Assembly: GCA_938009275.1 (NCBI GenBank)
Contig: CALLHY010000011.1
Span: 1 to 64,000, forward strand
Direction: 5' to 3'
Source of the DNA: an uncultured bacterium
Lineage (GTDB): Bacteria; Cloacimonadota; Cloacimonadia; Cloacimonadales; Cloacimonadaceae
DNA length: 64,000 bases
The position numbers were made by a program, and so were the translations under genes. The first letter of the stretch is position 1. Every line of letters begins with the position of its first letter. Positions 9,451-18,891 of this stretch are shown here, piece by piece. The notes beneath the pieces are model-generated. The model made no database searches. It was not told the DNA's origin and worked only from the letters and a program-made list of their open reading frames with translations.

Positions 9451-10521
9451 TTAAGCTAAAAACTCAGTTATAGCCTTATACATAGCCTCGTTATCGTCTT
9501 CGCAGCTAAGAGTTGCCCTCAGGCAATTCTTTAAGCGTCGCTGCGCTCCCACATCCCGCAGAGCAATGTCTTTGTCCTTTAGATACTCGAATAGCTCAGG
9601 TGTTCGGTTTCCCGCACTAAAGGTTAAGAAATTGGTGTGAGATGGATATACAGTAAGTCCCGGAAGAGCTTTCAAACGATGATACATGCTGTCCCGCAGT
9701 TTAATAACGCCTAATACCTGCTCGCAGAACAAGGGCACGTTTTCCAGAATAGTGATGGCAAATGCCTGGTTCAAGATGCTGGTGTGGAATGTGGTTAATA
9801 CCTTTTTCAGGCTGTAGATGTTTTCTGCAGAAGATATGGCATAACCGAAGCGCAGACCTGCTCCTGAAAAAGCTTTGGAAAATGAACGGGTTAAGATCAG
9901 GTTCTTATGCTGCTTCAGTTCACCTGCAAAAGTGCTGTCTGAGAACTCATAATAGGTTTCGTCTATCAATACCAGTTTGTCGGGGAGGCTTTCAACAATA
10001 TACCGTAGTTGCTCTTTGGGGAAAAGATTACCTGTGGGATTGTTTGGGTTGCACAGTATTGCCAGCTTGCAATCAGGATGCGAGGCAAGCTGTAGATACT
10101 TGTCCACACTAAAACTAAAGTCCTCTTCCAGTTCCAGAAATATGATGCCCAGTCCAACTGCCTCGCAAAAGGTTTTGTAATCGAAATACGACGGTGTGAG
10201 ACTAAGCGCAAAAGATGAGGCATTATCTCGCACACTAAGAAAAATGTGATACAGCATATCATCCGCACCATTGCCCCAAACCACGTTCTCGGGCATTATC
10301 CCACAGCCAACATACTCGGCAAGTTTGGCATTAAGCTCTTGGGTCACAGGAGAGATATAGCGGTTCAGGCGGATACTTTCCATGCGGGTAAGGAATTGCT
10401 CACGTATTGCCTGATAAGGATCAAGGCAGCTTTCATTAAGGCACATCATCCTTTTACGGATGGGGACATTAACCACAGAAGGTTCTTTATCTGCTAAATC
10501 TGTTCTAAACAATTTATTCAT
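9451..10521 (-). CDS. HisC-like PLP aminotransferase (histidinol-phosphate aminotransferase family)
   Basis: 356 residues from the chosen ATG at 10519-10521, which has GGAG seven bases upstream. A longer reading to 10605 adds 28 residues without a ribosome site and is not favoured. Fold type I aminotransferase motifs are visible: NGADDMLYHIF, the NPNNPTGN motif, DETYYEFS, and SFSKAFSGAGLRFGY, which holds the PLP-binding lysine in its S-x-S-K context and a conserved arginine. The family converts imidazole-acetol phosphate to histidinol phosphate, but many HisC-like enzymes act on other amino or phospho-amino acids. No other histidine biosynthesis gene lies beside it, so the substrate is open. 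Single gene, flanked by non-coding DNA on both sides. Confidence 0.85.
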   Translation of the reverse strand: MNKLFRTDLADKEPSVVNVPIRKRMMCLNESCLDPYQAIREQFLTRMESIRLNRYISPVTQELNAKLAEYVGCGIMPENVVWGNGADDMLYHIFLSVRDNASSFALSLTPSYFDYKTFCEAVGLGIIFLELEEDFSFSVDKYLQLASHPDCKLAILCNPNNPTGNLFPKEQLRYIVESLPDKLVLIDETYYEFSDSTFAGELKQHKNLILTRSFSKAFSGAGLRFGYAISSAENIYSLKKVLTTFHTSILNQAFAITILENVPLFCEQVLGVIKLRDSMYHRLKALPGLTVYPSHTNFLTFSAGNRTPELFEYLKDKDIALRDVGAQRRLKNCLRATLSCEDDNEAMYKAITEFLA

Positions 10522-11102
10522 GTTGATTCTCCATATTTGATTGTACAGATAAGCTAACCAGAGGCAGGAAGATAGCAAACATGAGCTATAATTATCGCGA
10601 GACAAGAACGAGAGTGGAACTGAATATACATGCCAAAGCGGACACCTTTCATTCTTTAGCTCCCTGAGTCCTGGGCATAGCCTGATAAACTATCCTATGA
10701 TTAAGTATGCCTCAAAGCCCTGTACACGCTACTTGGATGCAAAGGAAACAGCATGGTAGTGATATATTTAACCAGAATTGGTGAAAATCTTGCTTGACAG
10801 ATATATGGTCTATGGACTATTTGCTTATAAAGGGAATATTATATTCCGAGAGAGCAGTATCTGTACTGATCCGAACAGTGCATAGTGTGATAGAAGTTAG
10901 AGTTACGCTGATTCTGGTGTTAGCATCAGTAGCTATTCAGAGCAATCTAAACAAAAATATAGAGTGTAACAAAAATAGCCCTAAAGAGAGTTCATATGTA
11001 GTGCATACCTTTTTAGGCTCATTGTCAAAAGTAGTATCAATCTGCTGGTTTAACCCGCCACAGATTAATTATCTAACAGGTAATCAAATAAAAGGAGTTA
11101 AC
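10522..11102. other. Intergenic region upstream of the giant surface protein
   Basis: 581 bases between divergently read genes. A TTGACA at 10794-10799 is present, but the expected -10 position (CTATTT or TATTTG) is poor. The frame of the downstream protein stays open without a stop from 10794 to 11103, but the extension does not look like protein and would bury the signal peptide. A good ribosome site (AAAGGAG) precedes the ATG at 11103. No repeat or RNA gene was recognised here. Confidence 0.6.
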
Positions 11103-14100
11103 ATGAAACAATGTTTACTTAAGGTAATGCTTGTCTTAGTCCTCATGACTATAGCAGCATTTGCTTGGGGCCAAAGTATTTTTTGGCAGGACACATTTGA
11201 CACCAATAACGGTTGGACAGTTCAACCCAACTGGTCAGTAACTGGTGGTCAATTGGTTTTGAGTTGGAGCCCAGGCACAGAAAACTACGACATGTCGGCG
11301 ACATCGCCCAACATCACCGTTCCCACAGGTGCCGGTGACCTTGTTATTAATCAGTATGTCGATGAGTACGCAGGTCAGGGTGCTGCTCCTGAAACTTATG
11401 AAATCTCAATAGTATCAGGTGCTAACTCAACCGTTGTTTGGACTTATAGCACCGATGCTGACTGGGGTGTAGCAGCAGGTACCGACCTCATTCTTCCCCT
11501 CGCAGCTTATTCTGGACAGACCATTCAGCTTAAGTTCAGAAGCTTTGGCGAAGATACTTTCAACTTCGACTACTGGCGTGTATTTGGCATTACAGCCTAT
11601 GCAAGCCTCGATCAAGACATGGCAGCTACAAGCCTTACTGGTTCAACCACTCCTGCCATGGGATCAGCTTCTAACTACAACGTAACCGTTAGAAACGCCA
11701 GCACTACAGTTGCCGCATCCTACACAGTTAAGCTGATGAAAGATGCTACCACAGAACTCGGTTCACAAACCGGAACAAACCTTGCCCCCGGCGAAACCGC
11801 AGAATTTACTTTTGCATGGACTCCCGCAGCTCAAGGTAATGCTGTATTAACCGGAAAAGTTATCCTTACTGGCGACCAGAATCCCAATAACGACGTAACT
11901 GCTCCTCTTACCGTGGAAGTAGTTGGTGCAGGCGCAACAATCATTCAGATTGGCAATGGCACCGCAGTTAATGGTGAAACAGCCGTTCCCACTCCCTATG
12001 GTACATACTACAAGAACTTCAGAGAACAGTACCTCGTTACTGCTGCCGAAATGTATGCAGCAGGCGGAGCCCCCGGCTTGATCACTTCTTTAGCATTTAA
12101 CGTAACCGATCTAAGAACCGTGGTTGCCATGCCCAATTATAGAGTTCGCATGAAAGCAACAGCCCAAACCGCTTTAACCACCACTTTCGAAGTTGGTGAA
12201 TATACTCAGGTTTGGACCAATGCCTCCTTCATGCCTGTACTTGGCTGGAACACACATACTTTTGATGCTCCTTTCTTCTGGGATGGTGCTTCAAACATAC
12301 TCGTGGACGTAATGACAGACCTGATTACTGGTGATTATACCCGTAACGCTGCTGTTCCTTATACCACAACCAGCTTCAACTCTTGCTTAAGATATCAGAA
12401 TGATACCCAACCCGCAAGCGCAGCCACTACCGGTACAGTTTCAACCAACCGTAGTAATATGCGTTTTAACATGGTCATTTCTGACACAGGTTCATTAAGC
12501 GGAACCGTTACTACCGGTGGTTCACCCCTTGCTGGTGCTACTGTTGCCGTAGAAGGCACAGTGTTCACCACCACCACCTCTGCCAACGGAACTTACAGCC
12601 TTCCCTTCGTGCCGGTTGGAGCCCAACAGGTTACCGCCAGCAAGTTCGGTTTCTATCCTGTAACTCATAATGTTACCATCGTTGAAGACCAAGCTTCAGT
12701 TCAGGACTTCGCCCTTCTAACCCTTCCGCAGGTTACCCTTACCGGAAGAATAGTTGGCAGCGATCAGCCTACCGTTGGTCTTCCCGGAACCATCGCCTTA
12801 AGCGGATACCAGGCTTATAACGCAACCGCAGATGCCAATGGCAACTTTACCATCAACAACGTATATGCAAACCAGACCTATAACTACGTAGTTGGTGCAA
12901 CAGGTTATGCCAACACCAGCGGTCAGGTTGTAGTTGGTTCTGTTAATGTGAACCTTGGTGACGTAATTGTGAACGAAATTGCCAATCCCGCCAGTGGCGT
13001 TGTGGCAACCGAAGCTCCCGATTTCAGCAACGTTTCCCTGGCATGGAATGCACCCGGAACAGGCCCCACAGGCTTTATGGATGATTTCGAGTCCTACGAC
13101 AACTTCGCCATCGCTTTCGAGCCCTGGACACTTGTTGACGTTGACCTTAGCGAAACCTATGGCTTTAGCGGAATCACTTTCCCGAATTCCGGTGTTGCCA
13201 TGGCTTACATCATCTTCAATCCCAGTGCAACCACTCCAGTTCTGGAACAAACCCCGCACAGCGGCGCAAAGTTCGCAGCTTGCTTTGCTTCCACCACTCC
13301 TCCCAACAACGACTGGATGATCTCCCCGCAGGTTACAGTACAAGCTGGTGACGAAGTTAATTTCTGGGCACGTTCCTACGTGGCAGATTATGGCTTGGAA
13401 CGCTTCAAGGTTGGTGTATCTACCACCGGAACCGCCCCTGCCGACTTCACCATCATCAGTGGTGCAACCTACGTTTCCGCTCCTGTGGATTGGACAGAAT
13501 ACAGCTATGATCTCTCTGCTTATGCAGGTCAGCAGGTATATGTTGGTGTTCAGTGCCTTTCCAACGATGCCTTCATCTTCTTCTTGGATGATTTCAGCAT
13601 TGGAAGCCCAGCAGTCCGCACAGTATATCCTGAAGTTGCTGTTAACCACACTACCGTCGAACGTAGCGTAGTAACCCCCAATCCGGCTCGCATTGCTCTT
13701 CCTGAAGCACCCAAGACCAGCGACAACCGCGTAATGGTTGGTTACAAAGTATGGCGTTTGCTTGCTTCCGATCAGGCCAACGAAGCCGCTTGGACAAGCC
13801 TTACACCCAGCAATATCACCCCAACCCAATATGTAGATAACACCTGGCAGCCTCTGCCTTCCGGCGTGTACAAATATGCCGTGAAAGCAGCCTACACAAA
13901 TAACGTGTATTCTACCCCTGCCTTCTCAAATGAAATTCACAAAGGCATGATGGGAACCCTTACCGGAACCGTTACCGAATTTGGTACCGGACTTCCCGTG
14001 GAAGGCGCAACCATCGTAGCCGGAACATATTCTGGTATCAGCAACGCCCAGGGCGTCTATACCGTTAGTGCTTATGCCGGTACCTACAACGTATTGGTAA

Positions 14101-16310
14101 CCAAGCCCGGTTATCAGCCCACTTCTCAAGCAGGCGTGGTTGTTACAGGTATGCAAACCACTACCCAGAACTTCGTAATGACCGAGCTTACCCTGCCTCC
14201 ATCTGGTGTGCAGTCCGTATTAGCCGGAAATAACGTTAACGTTACCTGGTCTGCTCCTGGTTCAGGAACTGTCGGTTTCGAAGATGATTTCGAATCCTAC
14301 GACAACTTCGCCATCGCTTTCGAGCCCTGGACACTTGTTGACGTTGACCTTAGCGAAACCTATGGCTTTAGCGGAATCACTTTCCCGAATTCCGGTGTTG
14401 CCATGGCTTACATCATCTTCAATCCCAGTGCAACCACTCCAGTTCTGGAACAAGAACCCCACAGCGGCGCGAAATTCGCAGCTTGCTTTGCTTCCACCAC
14501 TCCTCCTAACAACGACTGGATGATCTCCCCGCAGGTTACAGTAATGGCTGGTGATCAAGTTAGCTTCTGGGCACGTTCCTACGTGGCAGATTATGGCTTG
14601 GAACGCTTCAAAGTTGGTGTATCCACCACCGGAACCGCCCCTGCCGACTTCACCATCATCAGTGGTGCAAACTACATTTCCGCTCCAGTGGAATGGACAG
14701 CATACAACTATGACCTCAGTTCCTATGCAGGTCAGCAGGTTTATGTTGGTATTCAGTGTATCTCCAACGACGCCTTCATCTTCTTCGTAGATGATTTCGC
14801 CATTGGTGCAGTACCTGTAGCAGTTGCTTCGGTTAACACCGAAAATGACGCCGCAGACTTAGTGAAAATGAACCTCGAAACCCAGAATATTGGCATGCTG
14901 AAAGCTAACGAATTGAAGCAATACAACCCCGCAACCGGCGTTGTGTCAATTCAACCCAGCATCGACCTTAGTTCTGTAGTTACAGTTGACCCCACCCGTG
15001 CACTTACCGGTTACAAAGTATGGCGTTTAATCCAAGGTCAGGAAACTAACGAAGCTTCATGGACCAGCCTTACCACTAACCCCGTGTCCGGAACCGCATA
15101 CCAAGATACCGGTTGGGGTCCTCTGCCTGATGGCACCTACAAATGGGCTGTGAAAGCAGTTTACACTGGTGGTGCATTATCCACTCCCGCATTGTCCAAC
15201 CCATTAACCAAGCTTACTCAGGTTGGAACAATCGCCGGTATCGTCCGTAACCAACAGAACCAGCCGATTGCCGGCGCAACTGTTGCCAGCGGTACAGTTA
15301 CTGCCACAACCCTTGCCAATGGCGCATACAGCATGGTCGTTCCTGCCGGAACTCACAGCGTAACCGCAAGCCATGCCAACTATGCTCCATCAACTCAAAC
15401 CGGAATAGTCGTGTTAGTCGGACAGACCACCACTGCCAACTTCGTTCTTGCTCCTACAGCGAACCTGTTGAATGATGGTTTTGAGACCTATCCTGACTTC
15501 ACACTTACCTTCGCACCCTGGACATTGGTTGACGTTGACCTCAGCACCACCTACGGATTCAGTGGAATCACCTTCCAGAACTCCGGTTCTGCCATGGCCT
15601 ATATCGTCTTCAATCCCAGTGCAACCGTTCCTGCCCTTGAAGAAACCCCTCATGGCGGATCAAAGATGGCTGCCAGCTTTGCTGCAACCACTCCTCCTAA
15701 CAATGACTGGTTAATCACACCGCAGGTTACCGGTGCTGCCCAGCTCAAGTTCTGGGCTCGCACCTACGTTGCAGATTATGGTCTTGAACGCTTCAAAGTT
15801 GGTGTTTCCACTACCGGAACCGCCCCTGCGAACTTCACCATCATCAGTGGCGCAAACTATGTATCAGCTCCTGTAGAATGGACTGAATACACTTATGACC
15901 TTAGCAGCTATGGTAACACACCTATCCGCGTTGGTATCCAATGCCTGTCCAATGATGCCTTCATCTTCTTCGTAGATGATGTGCTTATCACTGGCAATAG
16001 TGGTTCAAGTGAAGATCCAATCGTTCCCGTAATTGCTACAGAGCTTAAGAGCAACTATCCTAACCCCTTCAATCCTGAAACCAACATCGCTTTCAGCATG
16101 AAGGAAGCCGGTGCTGTTACTTTGGAAGTTTACAACGTTAAAGGTCAGCTCGTAAGAACCCTGATCAACGACGTGAAAGCTGCCGGTAACCACACTGTGG
16201 TTTGGAATGGTAAAGACAACAACGGTCGCAGCGTATCCAGCGGTATCTACTACTACAAGATGAATACCGGCAAATACAGCAGCACCAAGAAAATGATCAT
16301 GATGAAGTAA
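11103..16310 (+). CDS. Giant secreted multidomain protein with three choice-of-anchor J repeats
   Basis: 1735 residues from the ATG at 11103 (AAAGGAG six to seven bases upstream; signal peptide MKQCLLKVMLVLVLMTIAAF then AWGQ). An N-terminal jelly-roll-like domain (about 25-165) is followed by a CARDB-like segment. Carboxypeptidase-regulatory-like beta-sandwiches start near residues 461, 548, 950 and 1373 (GSLSGTVTTGGSPLAGATV and similar). Three choice-of-anchor J/cleaved-adhesin-type domains start near 657, 1058 and 1455 (FAPWTLVDVDLS, NNDWMISPQV, WARSYVADYGLERFKVG). Fibronectin-like linkers (GYKVWRL) lie between them. The last 80 residues form a sorting-like domain (NYPNPFNPETNIAFSM, VYNVKGQLVRTL, SVSSGIYYYKM). 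Repeats 1 and 2 share 159 identical bases (13092-13250 and 14295-14453). It is probably a surface adhesin or carbohydrate-binding protein; no catalytic motif is seen. Confidence 0.88.
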   Translation: MKQCLLKVMLVLVLMTIAAFAWGQSIFWQDTFDTNNGWTVQPNWSVTGGQLVLSWSPGTENYDMSATSPNITVPTGAGDLVINQYVDEYAGQGAAPETYEISIVSGANSTVVWTYSTDADWGVAAGTDLILPLAAYSGQTIQLKFRSFGEDTFNFDYWRVFGITAYASLDQDMAATSLTGSTTPAMGSASNYNVTVRNASTTVAASYTVKLMKDATTELGSQTGTNLAPGETAEFTFAWTPAAQGNAVLTGKVILTGDQNPNNDVTAPLTVEVVGAGATIIQIGNGTAVNGETAVPTPYGTYYKNFREQYLVTAAEMYAAGGAPGLITSLAFNVTDLRTVVAMPNYRVRMKATAQTALTTTFEVGEYTQVWTNASFMPVLGWNTHTFDAPFFWDGASNILVDVMTDLITGDYTRNAAVPYTTTSFNSCLRYQNDTQPASAATTGTVSTNRSNMRFNMVISDTGSLSGTVTTGGSPLAGATVAVEGTVFTTTTSANGTYSLPFVPVGAQQVTASKFGFYPVTHNVTIVEDQASVQDFALLTLPQVTLTGRIVGSDQPTVGLPGTIALSGYQAYNATADANGNFTINNVYANQTYNYVVGATGYANTSGQVVVGSVNVNLGDVIVNEIANPASGVVATEAPDFSNVSLAWNAPGTGPTGFMDDFESYDNFAIAFEPWTLVDVDLSETYGFSGITFPNSGVAMAYIIFNPSATTPVLEQTPHSGAKFAACFASTTPPNNDWMISPQVTVQAGDEVNFWARSYVADYGLERFKVGVSTTGTAPADFTIISGATYVSAPVDWTEYSYDLSAYAGQQVYVGVQCLSNDAFIFFLDDFSIGSPAVRTVYPEVAVNHTTVERSVVTPNPARIALPEAPKTSDNRVMVGYKVWRLLASDQANEAAWTSLTPSNITPTQYVDNTWQPLPSGVYKYAVKAAYTNNVYSTPAFSNEIHKGMMGTLTGTVTEFGTGLPVEGATIVAGTYSGISNAQGVYTVSAYAGTYNVLVTKPGYQPTSQAGVVVTGMQTTTQNFVMTELTLPPSGVQSVLAGNNVNVTWSAPGSGTVGFEDDFESYDNFAIAFEPWTLVDVDLSETYGFSGITFPNSGVAMAYIIFNPSATTPVLEQEPHSGAKFAACFASTTPPNNDWMISPQVTVMAGDQVSFWARSYVADYGLERFKVGVSTTGTAPADFTIISGANYISAPVEWTAYNYDLSSYAGQQVYVGIQCISNDAFIFFVDDFAIGAVPVAVASVNTENDAADLVKMNLETQNIGMLKANELKQYNPATGVVSIQPSIDLSSVVTVDPTRALTGYKVWRLIQGQETNEASWTSLTTNPVSGTAYQDTGWGPLPDGTYKWAVKAVYTGGALSTPALSNPLTKLTQVGTIAGIVRNQQNQPIAGATVASGTVTATTLANGAYSMVVPAGTHSVTASHANYAPSTQTGIVVLVGQTTTANFVLAPTANLLNDGFETYPDFTLTFAPWTLVDVDLSTTYGFSGITFQNSGSAMAYIVFNPSATVPALEETPHGGSKMAASFAATTPPNNDWLITPQVTGAAQLKFWARTYVADYGLERFKVGVSTTGTAPANFTIISGANYVSAPVEWTEYTYDLSSYGNTPIRVGIQCLSNDAFIFFVDDVLITGNSGSSEDPIVPVIATELKSNYPNPFNPETNIAFSMKEAGAVTLEVYNVKGQLVRTLINDVKAAGNHTVVWNGKDNNGRSVSSGIYYYKMNTGKYSSTKKMIMMK
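13083..15990 (+). repeat. Three diverged in-gene repeats (choice-of-anchor J units)
   Basis: Units begin near 13083, 14287 and 15477 inside the giant surface-protein gene, about 1.2 kb apart. The first two are almost identical over roughly 530 bases and fully identical over 159 bases (13092-13250 = 14295-14453), including at silent positions. The third is clearly more diverged. This pattern fits recent duplication or gene conversion between units 1 and 2. Confidence 0.9.
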
Positions 16311-16340
16311 GTTAACTTAAAGCAAGTTAACCCACAAAAT

Positions 16341-16373
16341 AAAGCCCCGAACATTAGTTCGGGGCTTTTCTTT
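16341..16373 (+). terminator. Intrinsic terminator after the giant surface protein
   Basis: A 12-base stem AAAGCCCCGAAC, loop ATTA, and GTTCGGGGCTTT followed by a T-rich tail (TTCTTT). It starts 30 bases after the stop codon. Confidence 0.93.
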
Positions 16374-16583
16374 ATGCTCATGTTTTAGATCTGCTGAAGT
16401 TCTATTACTGAGCCTGGAGTCGAGAGCGCTTTGTAGAGTTCTTTCCCTTCACGATTATCTCAGCTCTATGATCTTCAGCGAATATAGCCACTTGCGTTTG
16501 AAGTCCATGTGGCTTAGAAAAAAGAGATTTAGCCAGGCTGAGCTATGCCGGATCGACACAGACTAAGTAAGGATAATACAAAG

Positions 16584-16652
16584 CTTCCCTGCTGCTTCCT
16601 TGCTGCTATCCTGTATTCGACACAGGATAGCTTCAAGGAAGCAGCAGGGAAG
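16584..16652. repeat. 69-bp hairpin repeat, copy 2 (imperfect right arm)
   Basis: The left arm 16584-16616 is identical to that of the other copies. The right arm (to 16652) has a few substitutions (ACACAGGATAGCTTCAAGG in place of ATACAGGATAGCAGCAAGG), so the stem is interrupted. It lies between the convergent giant surface gene and the RodZ-like gene. The remaining DNA in 16374-16752 holds nothing else I recognise. Confidence 0.92.
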
Positions 16653-16752
16653 AAGGGATAAAACAACTGGATTCCAGACACAATCTGGATTGAAGCATAC
16701 AGCTAAGCATCCAAGCTGGCAAACTCGTAAACAGATTAGAATTGTATAGTAT

Positions 16753-17373
16753 CTAATGCAGAGGAACGTTTACCGGACTACTGCCAAGGATGTTGCCAAT
16801 GTAATCTGTAGTGTCGGGAGGAACTGATGTTCCCGCAGAAACGGATACACTGGTGGAATTATCTGCTGGAATTGCTTCGCTTAGGGCACGCATTCGGATG
16901 CGTAGGGAATCGGGTTTAGATTCTTCCTTCGGCTCAGAATCTACAATTTCTTTGGCAGCTTTTGGCTTTGAACTAAAGAATTCTGGTGCCTTCAGCCAGC
17001 CTTGTCTGCCGGAATATACCAGAATTGAGGAAAGAATAGCCACAAATATCAGTATGCCCACCATCCACAGGAAGTTTGTGGAGAGCATAATCTTTTTTTC
17101 TTTCACATTGGTACGCGGGTGAAACTTGCCTTTCGTGTTCTCGGGCATCATGATGCGAAATTCTTTCATTACGGCATCCAGATCGGCTTCCAGATAGCGT
17201 GCGTAGTTATACACCAAGGCTTTGGCAACTCCGTAGTCACCCAAATCAAAGAAGCGATTTTGCTCCATATAGTGAATCAGTTCTTCGCGAATAAGGATGT
17301 CTTTGGCTATTCTACTATAGCTGATTTCACGCTGGATGCGCAAGTCTAAAAGGTATTTGCCTAAGCTTTCCAT
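16753..17373 (-). CDS. RodZ-like HTH membrane protein
   Basis: 206 residues from the ATG at 17371-17373 (GGGGAA six bases upstream; a longer reading to 17388 is less likely). The N-terminal 80 residues form a Cro/HTH_25-type helix-turn-helix (ESLGKYLLDLRIQREISYSR, then IAKDILIREELIHYME and YNYARYLEADLDAV), as in RodZ and related cytoskeleton-linked proteins. A single membrane span follows (about 100-120, FLWMVGILIFVAILSSILV), then a Ser/Pro-rich periplasmic tail. RodZ tethers MreB to the membrane for rod shape; the periplasmic part here is short and lacks the usual beta-domain, so the role is by family resemblance only. It is the last gene of a run pepT-like, dapB, dapF and overlaps dapF by 13 bases. 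Confidence 0.72.
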   Translation of the reverse strand: MESLGKYLLDLRIQREISYSRIAKDILIREELIHYMEQNRFFDLGDYGVAKALVYNYARYLEADLDAVMKEFRIMMPENTKGKFHPRTNVKEKKIMLSTNFLWMVGILIFVAILSSILVYSGRQGWLKAPEFFSSKPKAAKEIVDSEPKEESKPDSLRIRMRALSEAIPADNSTSVSVSAGTSVPPDTTDYIGNILGSSPVNVPLH

Positions 17374-18143
17374 TGGTATTCCCCACAAAACACCTGCCTT
17401 ACCTGTCCGCTTAATAGATATGCACCGCTTTCCTCACTAATGTAAACCGAACCACCGGGCATGTTTACCTTTACAGGAGAGCTTAGCATGCCTTTGCTGA
17501 TGCCACTGAACACTACCGATGCAGCTCCGGTGCCACAGGCGAGAGTTGCCCCGCAAGCGCGCTCCCATATCTTTATGTCTATCTCGCTTGGACTAAGCAC
17601 TTTGGCAAAATGTGCATTTACAGGACGCGGGAAACCGGCATGATGTTCTAAGGCACTGCCGTGCTGCAAATGAGGATTGCCGCTGAGATCAGACTGCCAG
17701 ACTACAAAATGCAGATTGCCGATATCCACCAGGTCGCCGCTTAAGCCCTCGGCATTGTAGTTCGATAACATAAGCATCGGCGTGCCCAGATTAACCGTTA
17801 CATCACCGGATTTGGCGCACACAGACACGGGTTTTAGTCCAGAATCGGTATTTACGATAAATTCGCTTAGCTGCGTTCTTTGGTGGGTTAAAAAGGATAC
17901 ACAACGCAGTGCTGAGCCACACATCTCCGCCAGTGAGCCATCGGAATTATAGATAGTCATCTTTGCCGCGGCATTATCGCATGGGCTTAGCAGCACCAAT
18001 CCATCGGCACCAATGCCGGTATGGATGCGGCACATCTGCTTTGCCAAAATGGGGAATGGCAGCTCCGGTAATACGGACGCAAAGCCATCCAGGATAACAA
18101 AATCATTGCCCTGGGCATGCATCTTTATGAATGGAACTAACAT
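17361..18143 (-). CDS. dapF: Diaminopimelate epimerase
   Basis: 260 residues, near the usual 270-280. It interconverts LL- and meso-diaminopimelate for lysine and peptidoglycan synthesis in the cytosol. The family start FIKMHAQGNDFV is present, and both active-site cysteines are in their motifs: C75 in AEMCGSALRC and C203 in GATLACGTGAASV. The acid-base pair is therefore complete. The gene begins seven bases inside the end of dapB and runs 13 bases into the RodZ-like gene, which suggests translational coupling. No strong ribosome site precedes the ATG. Confidence 0.95.
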   Translation of the reverse strand: MLVPFIKMHAQGNDFVILDGFASVLPELPFPILAKQMCRIHTGIGADGLVLLSPCDNAAAKMTIYNSDGSLAEMCGSALRCVSFLTHQRTQLSEFIVNTDSGLKPVSVCAKSGDVTVNLGTPMLMLSNYNAEGLSGDLVDIGNLHFVVWQSDLSGNPHLQHGSALEHHAGFPRPVNAHFAKVLSPSEIDIKIWERACGATLACGTGAASVVFSGISKGMLSSPVKVNMPGGSVYISEESGAYLLSGQVRQVFCGEYQWKA

Positions 18144-18886
18144 AGTATCTGTGATATCATGTCTGAAAAGCTGTGAAAGCCGGGTTTGTCTTTAACCCAA
18201 ACGGCTGCCTGTAAAGCACCATAGGCAAAGCCCATGCGTGAGCGGGCACGATGCACCAGTTCCACTGTATCTGCCTCGGAATCGAATGTAATGCTGTGCG
18301 TGCCGGGTACACAACCCCCTCGGACACTGGCAAAATGCAACTCATGCGGCTCAATTTTACGCTTGCAGGTATCGTATAGCGCTTCTGTTTTGCTGTTGCT
18401 GTTGGCAATTATCTGCTTTGCCAGCTCTATTGCTGTTCCTGATGGGCTATCAGCCTTTTGGTTATGGTGCATCTCCATGCCGAAAACATCGTACATGTTA
18501 AAGTAATCAAAGTATTTTACGGCTTCCTGAACAATACGGCTGAACACACTCATACCAATGCTGAAATTCGCGCCGTGGATAAAGCCAATGCCAGATGACT
18601 TTACTAATGATTCCAGTTCGGAACGATGCTCTCCCCAACCAGTTGTTCCCACCACCATTGGCTTGCCAATTGCGCAAACGCTGCGGATGTTATTAACAAT
18701 TGTAGAGGGATGACTAAAGTCTATCACTACCTCTGCCTCGGCAAGGCTATCGGCTGTGATGCTGGAGTGGCATTCTGGACAAGTGGGATCGATGCGGCTA
18801 ACCACCACGCAATCCCGCTCTGCGGCAAGGGAGTGGATCATTTTGCCCATCTTTCCATAGCCGATTAAGGCAATGCGTGTACTCAT
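18137..18886 (-). CDS. dapB: 4-hydroxy-tetrahydrodipicolinate reductase
   Basis: 249 residues. It reduces hydroxy-tetrahydrodipicolinate with NAD(P)H in the diaminopimelate pathway. The N-terminal Rossmann motif GYGKMGKMI is near residue 9. GTTGWGEH, HGANFSIGM and the catalytic and substrate motif EMHHNQKADSPSGTA are all present, with the His-His pair and the lysine intact. It lies five bases after the M20 peptidase stop and overlaps dapF by seven bases, so the two DAP-pathway genes form one unit. Confidence 0.95.
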   Translation of the reverse strand: MSTRIALIGYGKMGKMIHSLAAERDCVVVSRIDPTCPECHSSITADSLAEAEVVIDFSHPSTIVNNIRSVCAIGKPMVVGTTGWGEHRSELESLVKSSGIGFIHGANFSIGMSVFSRIVQEAVKYFDYFNMYDVFGMEMHHNQKADSPSGTAIELAKQIIANSNSKTEALYDTCKRKIEPHELHFASVRGGCVPGTHSITFDSEADTVELVHRARSRMGFAYGALQAAVWVKDKPGFHSFSDMISQILC

Positions 18887-18891
18887 GGAAG

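Noticed and set aside
10794..11102. In-frame upstream extension of the giant surface protein
   Set aside because: Frame is open, but the extension lacks a ribosome site at its start, does not look like a folded protein and would place the signal peptide internally; the ATG at 11103 has AAAGGAG.
12798..13829. Long open frame (343 codons) on the minus strand inside the giant surface gene
   Set aside because: It is antisense to a clearly protein-like frame with repeats and a signal peptide; similar antisense frames appear over the other repeat copies, so it is a shadow from codon bias.
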